Part shown: positions 25,343 to 34,031 of the stretch, in pieces
How positions within the stretch are numbered: the stretch's first letter is position 1
How the letters are laid out: every line of letters starts with the position of its first letter
Assembly: GCF_010726645.1 (NCBI RefSeq)
Contig: NZ_AP022563.1
Location: forward strand, 3,968,001 to 4,032,000
Source of the DNA: Mycolicibacterium duvalii
GTDB taxonomy: Bacteria; Actinomycetota; Actinomycetes; Mycobacteriales; Mycobacteriaceae
DNA: 64,000 bases
Direction of reading: 5' to 3'
Made by a program: the position numbers and the translations under genes
The notes under the pieces: generated by a model
Database searches by the model: none
Seen by the model: the letters and a program-made list of their open reading frames with translations, nothing else
What the model was told of the DNA's origin: nothing

Positions 25343-28237
25343 ATGCTCGCCATCCTTGCTGCCCATGCAGTAGCCACGGTGTTGGCGCCGCTGCTGGTGT
25401 ACCGCTGGGGCCGCGGCGCGTTCTATCCGCTGGCGCTGGTCCCGCTGGGCTCGCTGGTGTGGGTGCTGACCAACTGGCCGGGCCAGGGCGAGTCCCACAC
25501 CGTCACCGTGCCGTGGGTGCCGGAGCTGTCGATGGACATCGCGTTGCGGTTCGACCCCCTCGCCGCGCTGATGAGCGTGCTGGTGCTCGGGATCGGGGCG
25601 CTGGTGCTGCTCTACTGCGCCGACTACTTCCGTCACCACGACGGCCGCCCCGAGCGGCGGCTGCCCAGCTTCGCCGCGGAGATGGTCGCCTTCTCCGGTG
25701 CCATGTTCGGCCTGGTCACCAGCGACAACATGCTGGTGCTCTACGTCTTCTGGGAAACCACCACGGTGCTGTCGTTCCTGCTGGTGGGCCACTACGCCGA
25801 GCGCGCCACCAGCCGCCGCGCCGCCACCCAGGCGCTGCTGGTGACGACGTTCGGCGGCCTGGCGATGCTGGTCGGCATCATCATGCTCGGCAACATGTCC
25901 GGCACCTACCTGCTGTCGGAGCTGATCGCCGAGCCGCCCAGCAGCCTCGCAGCCTCGGTCGCCGTGGTACTGATCCTGGTCGGCGCGCTGTCGAAGTCGG
26001 CGATCGTGCCGATGCACTTCTGGCTGCCCGGCGCGATGGCGGCACCCACCCCGGTCAGCGCCTATCTGCACGCGGCGGCCATGGTCAAGGCCGGTGTCTA
26101 CCTGATCGCCCGGATGACCCCCGGCTTCTCCGACGCCCCCGAGTGGCGCCCGACCGTGATCGGCCTCGGGCTGCTGACGATGCTGCTCGCCGGCTGGCGA
26201 GCAATGCGCGAATACGACCTGAAACTCATCCTGGCGTTCGGCACGGTCAGCCAGCTGGGCTTCATCACCGTCATGGTCGGCACCGGTGGCAGCCAGATGA
26301 TGCTGGCCGGACTGGCGCTGCTGTGCGCGCACGCGATGTTCAAGGCCACGCTGTTCATGGTGGTGGGCATCATCGACCACACCACCGGCACCCGCGACAT
26401 CCGCCGGCTGGCCTGGCTCGGTGACCGCAGCAAGCCTCTGCTGTTCATCGCCGCCGGCGCGACGGCGAGCATGGCCGCGCTGCCCCCCTTCTTCGGCTTC
26501 ATCGCCAAGGAGGCCGACTTCGAAACCGTCCTGCACAGCCCGTATCTCGGGGCCGCGGCCCCGTTCGTCCTCGCCGGTCTGGTGGCGGGCTCGGTCCTGA
26601 CGACGGTGTACTCGCTGCGGTTCATGTTCGGTGCGTTCGGGCGCAAGGGCCTGCCGCAACCGAGCACCCGGGTCGCCGAGATGCACCGCCCGGAGCCGAC
26701 GTTCCTGATCCCGCCCGCGATCCTGTCGGCGGCGGGCCTGATCTTCGGCTTGTGGCCCACCGAGCTCGACCGGGTGCTGCAGCTCTATTCCGACACGGTG
26801 CCCGACCCGGCCGGTTATGTCGCCAAGGACTACCACCTGGCGTTGTGGCACGGCTTCAACCTGCCGTTGCTGCTGTCGGCGGTCGTGCTGGCCGGCGGCG
26901 CCGCGATGTATTTCTCGCGACGAACGTTGCGGCGCAGGCCTCTTCGCGCCTCCCTCGGCAACGCCGACAAGATCTACGACGCCGTGGTCCGCGGCGCCGA
27001 CCTGCTCTCGGTGCGGGCCACCTCGGTGATCCAGCGCGGTTCGATCCCGGCCACGCAGTCGGTGATCCTGTCGACACTGGTGGTACTGCCGCTCGTCGTG
27101 TTGTGGGTCGGTGCCCGCGACCGGCCGCGGTTCGAGATCCTGAACTCGGCCCCACAGGTCGTCGTCGGGCTGTTGATGCTCGCCGCGGCACTGGCGACGA
27201 CCGTGATGCGCAACCGGTTGGCCGCGGTGTTGCTGGTCGGTGTCACCGGCTACGGCTGCGGCGCGATCTTCGCGTTCCACGGGGCCCCGGACCTCGCGCT
27301 GACGCAGTTCCTGGTGGAGACGCTGACGCTGGTGGTGTTCGTGCTGGTGCTCCGCGTCCTTCCGGCCGAGACCGGCGGCGAGGACATCCGACGCTTCCGG
27401 TGGCCGCGGGCGGCGCTGGCGCTGGCGGTCGGAGCGACGGTCAGCACGATCGCCGCGTTCGCGATGGCTGCCCGCTCCGGCCGGTCGGTCGCCGAACTCC
27501 TGCCCGACGCCGCCTACGAGCGCGGCCACGGCTACAACACCGTCAACGTGCTGCTGGTCGACATCCGCGCCTGGGACACCATGGGCGAGGTCGCGGTACT
27601 GCTGGTCGCGGCGACCGGGGTCGCGTCGATGGTGTTCCGCGACAGGCGCTTCGGCGCCGCGCCCCGGGTCGCCGACGCCGGTCAGCCCGACATCGGCAGG
27701 GTGGCACACGTCAAGCACAGCCCCGCCGCCGGCGACATCACCTGGCTGCGCGGCAGCGAGCTGCGCGACCCGCGGAACCGCTCGCTGGTCCTCGAGGTCG
27801 CCACCCGGCTGATCTTCCCGGTGATGATGGTGCTGTCGCTGTACTTCTTCTTCGCCGGGCACAACACGCCCGGCGGCGGCTTCGCCGGCGGTCTGATGGC
27901 CGGCCTCGCGCTGGTGCTGCGCTACCTGGCCGGCGGCCGTTACGAGCTCGGGGAAACCCTGCCGCTGGATGCGGGCAAGATCCTCGGCACCGGGCTGGCG
28001 CTGGGGGCCGGTACCGCGGTGGGATCGGTGCTGCTCGGCGCGCCGGCGCTGTCCTCGGCGCTGATCGAGGTCGAGGTGCCGGTGCTGGGCACCGTCAAGT
28101 TCGTCACCGCGCTGTTCTTCGACCTGGGCGTGTACCTGATCGTGGTGGGCCTGGTGCTCGACGTGCTGCGCAGTCTCGGAGCACGCATCGACGAGGAGTT
28201 GACCGAGCAACGACGGACGGTGGTGGCCCCGCGATGA
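25343..28237 (+). CDS. mrpA: Mrp antiporter subunit A fused to subunit B (MnhA-MnhB)
   Basis: Largest subunit of the Mrp Na+(Li+)/H+ antiporter, related to NuoL of complex I. 964 residues from ATG 25343. The NuoL-like core includes WETTTVLSFLLVGHY, LSKSAIVPMHFWLPGAMAAPTPVSAYLHAA with its proton-path Lys and His, and MFKATLFM. The MrpA-specific C-terminal part follows (about 600-780). Residues from about 815 are a full MrpB domain (TRLIFPVMMVLSLYFFFAGHNTPGGGFAGGL), a fusion known from other actinobacteria. An upstream in-frame ATG (25274) has no better support; the transmembrane N-terminus favours 25343. It heads a seven-function operon with 4-nt overlaps. Confidence 0.95.
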   Translation: MLAILAAHAVATVLAPLLVYRWGRGAFYPLALVPLGSLVWVLTNWPGQGESHTVTVPWVPELSMDIALRFDPLAALMSVLVLGIGALVLLYCADYFRHHDGRPERRLPSFAAEMVAFSGAMFGLVTSDNMLVLYVFWETTTVLSFLLVGHYAERATSRRAATQALLVTTFGGLAMLVGIIMLGNMSGTYLLSELIAEPPSSLAASVAVVLILVGALSKSAIVPMHFWLPGAMAAPTPVSAYLHAAAMVKAGVYLIARMTPGFSDAPEWRPTVIGLGLLTMLLAGWRAMREYDLKLILAFGTVSQLGFITVMVGTGGSQMMLAGLALLCAHAMFKATLFMVVGIIDHTTGTRDIRRLAWLGDRSKPLLFIAAGATASMAALPPFFGFIAKEADFETVLHSPYLGAAAPFVLAGLVAGSVLTTVYSLRFMFGAFGRKGLPQPSTRVAEMHRPEPTFLIPPAILSAAGLIFGLWPTELDRVLQLYSDTVPDPAGYVAKDYHLALWHGFNLPLLLSAVVLAGGAAMYFSRRTLRRRPLRASLGNADKIYDAVVRGADLLSVRATSVIQRGSIPATQSVILSTLVVLPLVVLWVGARDRPRFEILNSAPQVVVGLLMLAAALATTVMRNRLAAVLLVGVTGYGCGAIFAFHGAPDLALTQFLVETLTLVVFVLVLRVLPAETGGEDIRRFRWPRAALALAVGATVSTIAAFAMAARSGRSVAELLPDAAYERGHGYNTVNVLLVDIRAWDTMGEVAVLLVAATGVASMVFRDRRFGAAPRVADAGQPDIGRVAHVKHSPAAGDITWLRGSELRDPRNRSLVLEVATRLIFPVMMVLSLYFFFAGHNTPGGGFAGGLMAGLALVLRYLAGGRYELGETLPLDAGKILGTGLALGAGTAVGSVLLGAPALSSALIEVEVPVLGTVKFVTALFFDLGVYLIVVGLVLDVLRSLGARIDEELTEQRRTVVAPR

Positions 28238-28704
28238 CGGTTCCGATCTTCTCCCTGGTCATCATCGGCGGGCTGGTCAGCGCCGGGGTGTATCTGCTGC
28301 TCGAACGGCACCTGACCCGCATGTTGCTCGGGCTGCTGCTGATCAGCAATGCCATCAATCTGCTGATCCTGATGGCCGGCGGCCGGTCGGGCAACCCGCC
28401 GGTGCGGGGCCGCACCAGCGGTGAGAACACGACCACCGCCGACCCGCTGGTGCAGGCGCTGATCCTGACCGCGATCGTGATCACGATGGGCGTCGCGGCG
28501 TTCGTGCTCGCACTGACCTACCGGTCCTACCGGCTCAACACCATCGAGGAAGTCAGCAACGACCCCGAGGACACTCGAGTCTCGCAGCGCAGCGGTTCCG
28601 ACGTCATCGACGATTTCGAGGGGCTGCCCGAGCCCGACTCCAGCATCGACACGGATCTGCCCGACGAACTCGACGCCCTCCCCGGACATCAGGGGTCGCG
28701 GTGA
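28234..28704 (+). CDS. mrpC: Mrp antiporter subunit C
   Basis: NuoK-like subunit of 156 residues with three membrane segments (about 5-27, 29-52 and 72-95). The conserved stretches are GVYLLLERHLTRMLLGLLLISNAINLLIL and ADPLVQALILTAIVITMGVAAFVLAL. The C-terminal 50 residues are an acidic extension (DDFEGLPEPDSS...), longer than in typical MrpC. ATG 28234 overlaps the mrpA stop. Confidence 0.94.
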   Translation: MTVPIFSLVIIGGLVSAGVYLLLERHLTRMLLGLLLISNAINLLILMAGGRSGNPPVRGRTSGENTTTADPLVQALILTAIVITMGVAAFVLALTYRSYRLNTIEEVSNDPEDTRVSQRSGSDVIDDFEGLPEPDSSIDTDLPDELDALPGHQGSR

Positions 28705-30314
28705 TCGAGAACTTCGCGACGACGTTCACGCCGCTGCCGGTGCTGGTGCCGCTGCTTGCCGCCGCGGCCACCTTGTTCGCCGGCCGGCGGCCGCGACTGC
28801 AGCGGGCGATCGCCATCGTCGCGCTGTCGGTCGTCGTCGCCGTCGCCGCCGTGCTGACCTACCTCGCCGACCACGCGGGCACGATCGCCCTGCAGGTCGG
28901 CGGGTGGGGTCCGACCGAGGACGGCCTGGGCCCGCTCGGCATCACCCTGGTCGTCGACCGCCTCTCGGCGCTGATGGTGCTGGTGTCGTCGATCGTGCTG
29001 CTGGTGGTGGTGTTCTACGCGATCGGCCAGGGCATCCGGGACGGTGACGGCCGCCAACCGGTGTCGATCTTCCTTCCGACCTACCTGGTGCTGTCGACCG
29101 GCGTGTTCATGGCGTTCCTGGCCGGCGACCTGTTCAACCTGTTCGTCGGCTTCGAGGTGCTGCTGATCGCGAGCTTCGTGCTGCTGACCATCGGCGGCAG
29201 CAAGGAGCGGGTGCGGGCCGGCGTCTCCTACGTCATGGTGTCGATGGTGTCCTCACTGGTGTTCCTGCTGGGCATCGGTCTCGTCTACGCCGCCACCGGC
29301 ACCCTCAACCTCGCCGAACTGTCGCTGCGGCTGGCCGACATCCCCGAGGGCACGCGGATGGCGCTGTTCGCGGTGCTGCTGGTCGCCTTCGGCATCAAGG
29401 CGGCGGTATTCCCGCTGTCGTCGTGGCTGCCCGACTCGTATCCCACCGCGCCGGCGCCGGTCACCGCGGTGTTCGCGGGCCTGCTGACCAAAGTCGGGGT
29501 CTACGCGATCATCCGTGCGCACTCGTTGCTGTTCCCCGGCGGCGGGATGGACCGGGTGCTGTTGGTGGCGGGCCTGCTGACGATGCTGCTCGGCATCCTG
29601 GGCGCCATCGCGCAGAGCGACATCAAACGGTTGTTGTCGTTCACCCTGGTCAGCCACATCGGGTACATGGTGTTCGGCGTGGCGTTGTCCACCCAGCTCG
29701 GCATGTCCGGCGCGATTTACTATGTCGCCCATCACATCCTGGTGCAGACGACGTTGTTCCTCGTGGTCGGATTGATCGAACGCCAAGCCGGCGCCTCGAC
29801 CTTGCAGCGGCTCGGCGGCCTGGCCGCCGCGAGTCCGCTGCTCGCGTTCGTCTTCGTCGTGCCGGCGTTGAATCTCGGTGGCATCCCGCCGTTCTCGGGC
29901 TTCATCGGCAAGGTGGCGCTGCTCGAGGCCGGCGCCGAGGTCGGGTCGGTGCTGGCCTGGATGCTGGTCGCGGGCAGCGTCGTCACCAGCCTGCTGACGC
30001 TCTACGTGGTCGCCCGGGTGTGGACGAAGGCATTCTGGCGCGCCCGCAAGGACGCCCCGGAAGGCCACCTGTCGGCCGCCGCCCCGGCGGTACTGCTCGA
30101 CGACACCGAGGAGTCGATGGACGTCGAGTACGTCGACCGCGATGACGTCGGCCGGATGCCTCCCGGGATGCTGATCCCGACCGGCGCGCTGATCGTGGTC
30201 GGGCTGCTGCTGACGGTGCTGGCCGGGCCGATCGTCGCCTACAGCGACCGCGCCGCGCAGGAGGTCCTCGACCGCAGCCAGTACATCACCGCGGTGCTGG
30301 GGGACAGCCGATGA
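28701..30314 (+). CDS. mrpD: Mrp antiporter subunit D
   Basis: NuoM/N-like proton-pumping subunit, 537 residues and about 14 membrane segments. Key stretches are NLFVGFEVLLIASFVLL with the conserved Glu, GIKAAVFPLSSWLPDSYPTAPAPVTAVFAGLLTKVGVYAI with the Lys residues, and SHIGYMVFGVAL. A charged loop (LLDDTEESMDVEYVDRDDVGRM) interrupts the C-terminal part. GTG 28701 overlaps the mrpC stop. Confidence 0.95.
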   Translation: MIENFATTFTPLPVLVPLLAAAATLFAGRRPRLQRAIAIVALSVVVAVAAVLTYLADHAGTIALQVGGWGPTEDGLGPLGITLVVDRLSALMVLVSSIVLLVVVFYAIGQGIRDGDGRQPVSIFLPTYLVLSTGVFMAFLAGDLFNLFVGFEVLLIASFVLLTIGGSKERVRAGVSYVMVSMVSSLVFLLGIGLVYAATGTLNLAELSLRLADIPEGTRMALFAVLLVAFGIKAAVFPLSSWLPDSYPTAPAPVTAVFAGLLTKVGVYAIIRAHSLLFPGGGMDRVLLVAGLLTMLLGILGAIAQSDIKRLLSFTLVSHIGYMVFGVALSTQLGMSGAIYYVAHHILVQTTLFLVVGLIERQAGASTLQRLGGLAAASPLLAFVFVVPALNLGGIPPFSGFIGKVALLEAGAEVGSVLAWMLVAGSVVTSLLTLYVVARVWTKAFWRARKDAPEGHLSAAAPAVLLDDTEESMDVEYVDRDDVGRMPPGMLIPTGALIVVGLLLTVLAGPIVAYSDRAAQEVLDRSQYITAVLGDSR

Positions 30315-30859
30315 AGACGCCGATGCGTGCGATGGCGCTGCGGATCTGGCTGGTGTGCTGGCTGGTTCTGGTGTGGCTGCTGCTGTGGGGCAGCGTCTCG
30401 GCGGCCAACATCCTGTCCGGCCTGGCCGTCGCGCTGGTCATCATGCTGCTGCTTCCGCTGCCGCCGGTGCCGGTCGAAGGCCGGGTGCACCTGCTCTCGC
30501 TGATCCGGCTGGTCCTCATGGTGGCCGGTCGGTTGGTGGTGTCGTCGGCGCAGGTCGCCTGGCTGGCCATCCGCCCGGGCCCGCCCCCGATGTCGGCAGT
30601 GCTGCGCGCGCACGTCAACGTGAAGTCGGACCTGGTGCTGGCGCTGGCCGCCAACATCATCAACCTGACGCCGGGCACCATCGCGCTGGAGATCGATCAG
30701 CCCCGCCGCCTGATGTACATCCACGTTCTCGGCGTCGACAACGACAGGGCGCTGCAGAGCTTCTACCACCAGATCTCGAGTCTGGAGAAATTGTTGGTCA
30801 CGGCGTTCGAACGCGACGCCGATTGGCAACCGTCGGCACGGGAACAGGATTCGCGATGA
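30311..30859 (+). CDS. mrpE: Mrp antiporter subunit E
   Basis: 182-residue membrane subunit. Two or three hydrophobic segments at the N-terminus (LRIWLVCWLVLVWLLLWG, ILSGLAVALVIMLLLPLP) precede the family motif LALAANIINLTPGTIALEID and a cytosolic end LLVTAFERD. ATG 30311 overlaps the mrpD stop. MrpE is required for full antiporter activity in characterised systems. Confidence 0.93.
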   Translation: MKTPMRAMALRIWLVCWLVLVWLLLWGSVSAANILSGLAVALVIMLLLPLPPVPVEGRVHLLSLIRLVLMVAGRLVVSSAQVAWLAIRPGPPPMSAVLRAHVNVKSDLVLALAANIINLTPGTIALEIDQPRRLMYIHVLGVDNDRALQSFYHQISSLEKLLVTAFERDADWQPSAREQDSR

Positions 30860-31143
30860 ACGTCGTCTGGACAGCGGCGGGCGTGATGCTGGCCGCAGCT
30901 GCCATCGCCACCATGCTGCGGATGTTGATGGGTCCGACCACCCTGGACCGGCTGGTGGCGTTGGACACGCTCGTCGCGGTGACGATGTGTGCCGTGGGCA
31001 CCTGGGCCGCATTCAGCCGCGACACCACGGTCACCTACAGCCTCACCGCGCTGGCCCTGATCACCTTCGTCGGCTCGGTGTCCGTCGCGCGCTTCCGCGT
31101 CCCCGATGTCGCCGATCCCGCCGAGAAAGGACCCGAGCGATGA
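30856..31143 (+). CDS. mrpF: Mrp antiporter subunit F
   Basis: Small three-segment membrane subunit of 95 residues. MLRMLMGPTTLDRLVALDTL is the conserved MrpF core, with the Asp that is functionally important in Bacillus Mrp, and ALALITFVGSVSVARF closes the third helix. ATG 30856 overlaps mrpE. Confidence 0.93.
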   Translation: MNVVWTAAGVMLAAAAIATMLRMLMGPTTLDRLVALDTLVAVTMCAVGTWAAFSRDTTVTYSLTALALITFVGSVSVARFRVPDVADPAEKGPER

Positions 31144-31508
31144 CCGTGGCCGACATCGTCACCAGCGTGCTGGTCCTGTCCGGGTCGGCGCTGGCGCTGA
31201 GTGCCGCCATCGGCGTGGTCCGCTTCCCGGACACCCTGGCACGCATGCACGCGGCGACCAAGCCCCAGGTGCTGGGTCTGCTGCTGGTGCTGGCCGGCGC
31301 GGCGATCCGCCTGCGCGGCAACGTCGACTTCGGCATGCTGATCCTGACCGGGATGTTCACCGTCATCACCGCACCGGTGATCGCCAATCGGGTCGGCCAG
31401 TTGGCCTACCGGGAGCAGAACATTCGCGACGATCTGTTGACCAGGGACGAGATGCTTGAATCCGCCGCCGATCGGGAACCCGGCGGGCATGACTCTCCCC
31501 CACGCTGA
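31140..31508 (+). CDS. mrpG: Mrp antiporter subunit G
   Basis: Last Mrp subunit, 122 residues with three membrane segments. GVVRFPDTLARMHAATKPQVLGLLLVLAGA is the MnhG signature. A charged C-terminal tail of about 35 residues follows. ATG 31140 overlaps mrpF, and the 3' end overlaps the methyltransferase start by 20 bases. Confidence 0.93.
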   Translation: MTVADIVTSVLVLSGSALALSAAIGVVRFPDTLARMHAATKPQVLGLLLVLAGAAIRLRGNVDFGMLILTGMFTVITAPVIANRVGQLAYREQNIRDDLLTRDEMLESAADREPGGHDSPPR

Positions 31509-32262
31509 GAACTGGGGCGCCGACGAAGGCGTCGGCCGCACCGCGCTCGGCGTGGCCATGGCCCGGGCCCAGGAAAGCTCGTCGCAGTGCCCGCTGTTCA
31601 CCGATCCGTTCTCGCACCTGTTCGTCGACGCTGCCGCCGCGATGACCCCCCGACTGTCCGAGCAGCAACAGTGCTCGGCGACCAGCTATGCCGCCACCCG
31701 GACCAAGTGGTTCGACGACTACTTTCTGTCCGCCAGTGCGGCCGGCCTGGCCCAGGTCGTGATGATCGCGGCGGAACTGGACACCCGCGCCTGGCGGCTG
31801 CCGTGGCTGCCCGACACCGTGGTCTACGAGGTGGACCGGCCGAAGCTGCTGCAGTTCAAGGTCGAGACGCTGAAAGTCTCCGGCGCTCAACCGAACACCG
31901 CGTACGTGCCGGTGCCCGCTGACCTGCATGACGACTGGCCGCAGGCACTGCGAGACGCGGGTTTCGACCCCTGCGAACCCACGGCGTGGTCGGTGGAAGG
32001 GCTGTTGCCGTGCATCTCCACGGCGGCTCAGCACCGACTGTTCGAGCGGATCGGCCTCTACAGCGCCCGCGGCAGCCGGATCGCGGTCGAGGCCGGCCTC
32101 CCCCCGGACGGAGCCGACGTGGCGGCATGGCTGTGTGCGCAGCGCTGGGAGGTGACATCGATCGACGCCGCGGAACTGTTCAGCCGATACCACCGCGCGG
32201 CCGCTCCCGGAGGCGACGAATCACTCGGGCGCAACATCTTCGTCGAGGGCCGACTGCTCTAG
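31489..32262 (+). CDS. Class I SAM-dependent methyltransferase (TIGR00027/LCMT-like)
   Basis: 257 residues of the family expanded in mycobacteria and distantly related to leucine carboxyl methyltransferase. Features: RTALGVAMARAQES at the front, TRTKWFDDYFLSA, the SAM-site region VMIAAELDTRAWRLPWLP and the acidic EVDRPKLLQFK. Targets of this family are generally unknown. Start ATG 31489 lies within the last 20 bases of mrpG, which suggests coupling to the Mrp operon; an earlier ATG at 31456 is possible but would overlap more. Confidence 0.87.
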   Translation: MTLPHAENWGADEGVGRTALGVAMARAQESSSQCPLFTDPFSHLFVDAAAAMTPRLSEQQQCSATSYAATRTKWFDDYFLSASAAGLAQVVMIAAELDTRAWRLPWLPDTVVYEVDRPKLLQFKVETLKVSGAQPNTAYVPVPADLHDDWPQALRDAGFDPCEPTAWSVEGLLPCISTAAQHRLFERIGLYSARGSRIAVEAGLPPDGADVAAWLCAQRWEVTSIDAAELFSRYHRAAAPGGDESLGRNIFVEGRLL

Positions 32263-32265
32263 CGG

Positions 32266-32898
32266 TCAGTCCGACAGCCCGAACTCCACCATCGCCACCA
32301 CGGTGTCCACGGCGTCGGACAGCGCCGCGACCCGCTCGGCCACCGTCGGGGCGGACAGGACCGCGTAGCGGTCCGCCTGCCCCATCGGGAGCCGGGTCGT
32401 CAACGCGTACAACCACAGTGCGGCATCACCCGACTCGTCGGCGCCGGCGACGATGTCGCGCCCGCGGACCTCGACCCCGCGTTGGGCGGCGATCCGCTCG
32501 AACAGCGCGACCATCCGGTCCTCGATGTCGCGGATCGCGGCGACGTCCACCGGCCGGCCGGGCTCGTCGGGCCAGAACTCGACGACCGCACGTGGGTACG
32601 GGTCGTCGGGTAGCCACTCGAGCACCCGGATCCGTTCGCCCATCGCACATTCGAGTCGATACCGGCCGGCACCCTGGTCGGCGTAGGAGGTGATGTGGGC
32701 CAGCGCTCCGACATCGCTGCGCTCATCTCCCCCACCGACCTCCCGGCCCGCCGCGATCAGCACCACGCCGAACGCCGGGTCGTCGGTGGCCAGGCAGTCC
32801 CGCACCAGCGCGGCGTACCGTGGCTCGAAGATCCGCAGCGGCAGTTCCTCACCGGGCAGCATGGCCACCTGCAGCGGGAACATCGGCAGCGTCGGCAC
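32266..32898 (-). CDS. Lon N-terminal (substrate-binding) domain protein (Rv0434-like)
   Basis: 210 residues consisting of a stand-alone Lon LAN domain: LPMFPLQVAMLPGEELPLRIFEPRYAALVRDCL, then FGVVLIAAGREVGGGDERSDVGALAHI. No ATPase or protease domain is present. The family is thought to bind misfolded protein or act as an adaptor, but this is not established. GTG 32898 starts 2 bases after the preceding stop, so it is co-transcribed with the ligase-like gene. It converges with the methyltransferase with 3 bases between. Confidence 0.9.
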   Translation of the reverse strand: MPTLPMFPLQVAMLPGEELPLRIFEPRYAALVRDCLATDDPAFGVVLIAAGREVGGGDERSDVGALAHITSYADQGAGRYRLECAMGERIRVLEWLPDDPYPRAVVEFWPDEPGRPVDVAAIRDIEDRMVALFERIAAQRGVEVRGRDIVAGADESGDAALWLYALTTRLPMGQADRYAVLSAPTVAERVAALSDAVDTVVAMVEFGLSD

Positions 32899-32900
32899 GC

Positions 32901-34031
32901 TCAGACCACCAGCTCGCCGACCAGCGCGTCGACCACCGCTCGCAGGTCACCGTCGTGCTCCTCGGCGACGCGGCGCTGACGCTGATAGGAGGCGCCGGTG
33001 CGGTAGATGTCGGCCACCCGGGCCAGTTCGTCGGAGCACCGCAGTGACTTCGCCACCGGCGCAAGACGTTCCAACAGCTCGTCGAGGTCGTCGGTGACCA
33101 ACCGCTCGTTGCTGTCGGCGTCCAGGATGACGATCGCGTCCAACCCGTAACGGGCGGCGCGCCACTTGTTCTCCTGCACGTGCCAGGGCGGCATCACCGG
33201 CAACGTCTCGCCCGCATCGAACCGGCGGTCCAGGTCGACGATCAGGCAGTGCGTCAGCGCCACCAATGCGGAGAGCTCGTGGATGTTGGACACCCCGTCG
33301 AAGATCCGTACCTCGATGGTGCCAAGATGCGGCGAAGGGCGGATGTCCCAACGGATCTCGTTCATGTGGTCGATGATCCCGGTCTTCTTCTGGTCCGAGA
33401 CGAAACCCTCGAACTCGCGCCACTCCTGGAAATGGAACGGCAGCCCGGCGGTCGGCAGCTGCTGGAACATCATCGACCGGTTGCTGGCGTATCCGGTGTC
33501 CTCGCCGTCCCAGTACGGTGACGACGCCGACAACGCGAGGAGATGCGGATAGTAGTGCAGCAGCGAGGTGATGATCGGCATCACCTTGTGCGCCGAGCTC
33601 ACCCCGACGTGGACGTGCACGCCCCAGATCAGCATCTGCCGGCCCCACCACTGCGTCCGTTTGATCAGCTCCGCGTAGCGGGGCGCATCGGTCAGCTTCT
33701 GCACAGACCAGTGCGCGAACGGATGCGTGCCCGCGCAGAACAACTCCATGCCGCGCTGCCGCACGATCTCGCGTACCGGTCGCAGCGTGGCGGCCAGGTC
33801 ATCCATCGCCTGCCCGGAGTTCTCGCAGATCCCGGTGACGATCTCCACGGTGTTGCGCAGCAACTCCTTGTGCACGCGCGGATTCTCGCCCAGTTCGGCG
33901 ATCACCGAGACGGCTTCGTTGCTGAGGTCCCGGCTCTCGGCGTCGACGAGTGCGAACTCCCATTCCACACCGACGGTCGGCCGGGCCGACCCGGCGAACT
34001 CGATCCGGGTGTCAGCCGCGGCCGATGACAC
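32901..34031 (-). CDS. Glutamate-cysteine ligase family protein (GCS2/YbdK-like, Rv0433)
   Basis: ATP-dependent carboxylate-amine ligase of 376 residues. GVEWEFALVD is the conserved first metal-binding strand, followed by CAGTHPFAHW, WGVHVHVGV and GTIEVRIFDGV. The YbdK group has weak glutamate-cysteine ligase activity in E. coli. Mycobacteria make mycothiol rather than glutathione, so the true product is uncertain. GTG 34031 overlaps the end of sodC by 20 bases, consistent with one operon virR-sodC-ligase-Lon domain. Confidence 0.9.
   Translation of the reverse strand: MSSAAADTRIEFAGSARPTVGVEWEFALVDAESRDLSNEAVSVIAELGENPRVHKELLRNTVEIVTGICENSGQAMDDLAATLRPVREIVRQRGMELFCAGTHPFAHWSVQKLTDAPRYAELIKRTQWWGRQMLIWGVHVHVGVSSAHKVMPIITSLLHYYPHLLALSASSPYWDGEDTGYASNRSMMFQQLPTAGLPFHFQEWREFEGFVSDQKKTGIIDHMNEIRWDIRPSPHLGTIEVRIFDGVSNIHELSALVALTHCLIVDLDRRFDAGETLPVMPPWHVQENKWRAARYGLDAIVILDADSNERLVTDDLDELLERLAPVAKSLRCSDELARVADIYRTGASYQRQRRVAEEHDGDLRAVVDALVGELVV

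Noticed and set aside
25166..28210. A 1014-codon open frame antisense to the mrpA gene
   Set aside because: It is a high-GC shadow rich in Gln/Arg/His with no family motifs, while the plus strand encodes a clear MrpA-MrpB protein.
32901..34031. Gamma-glutamylcysteine synthetase EgtA for ergothioneine synthesis
   Set aside because: The sequence has the short YbdK/GCS2 form and is next to sodC/Rv0434-like genes; no egtBCDE genes are adjacent.
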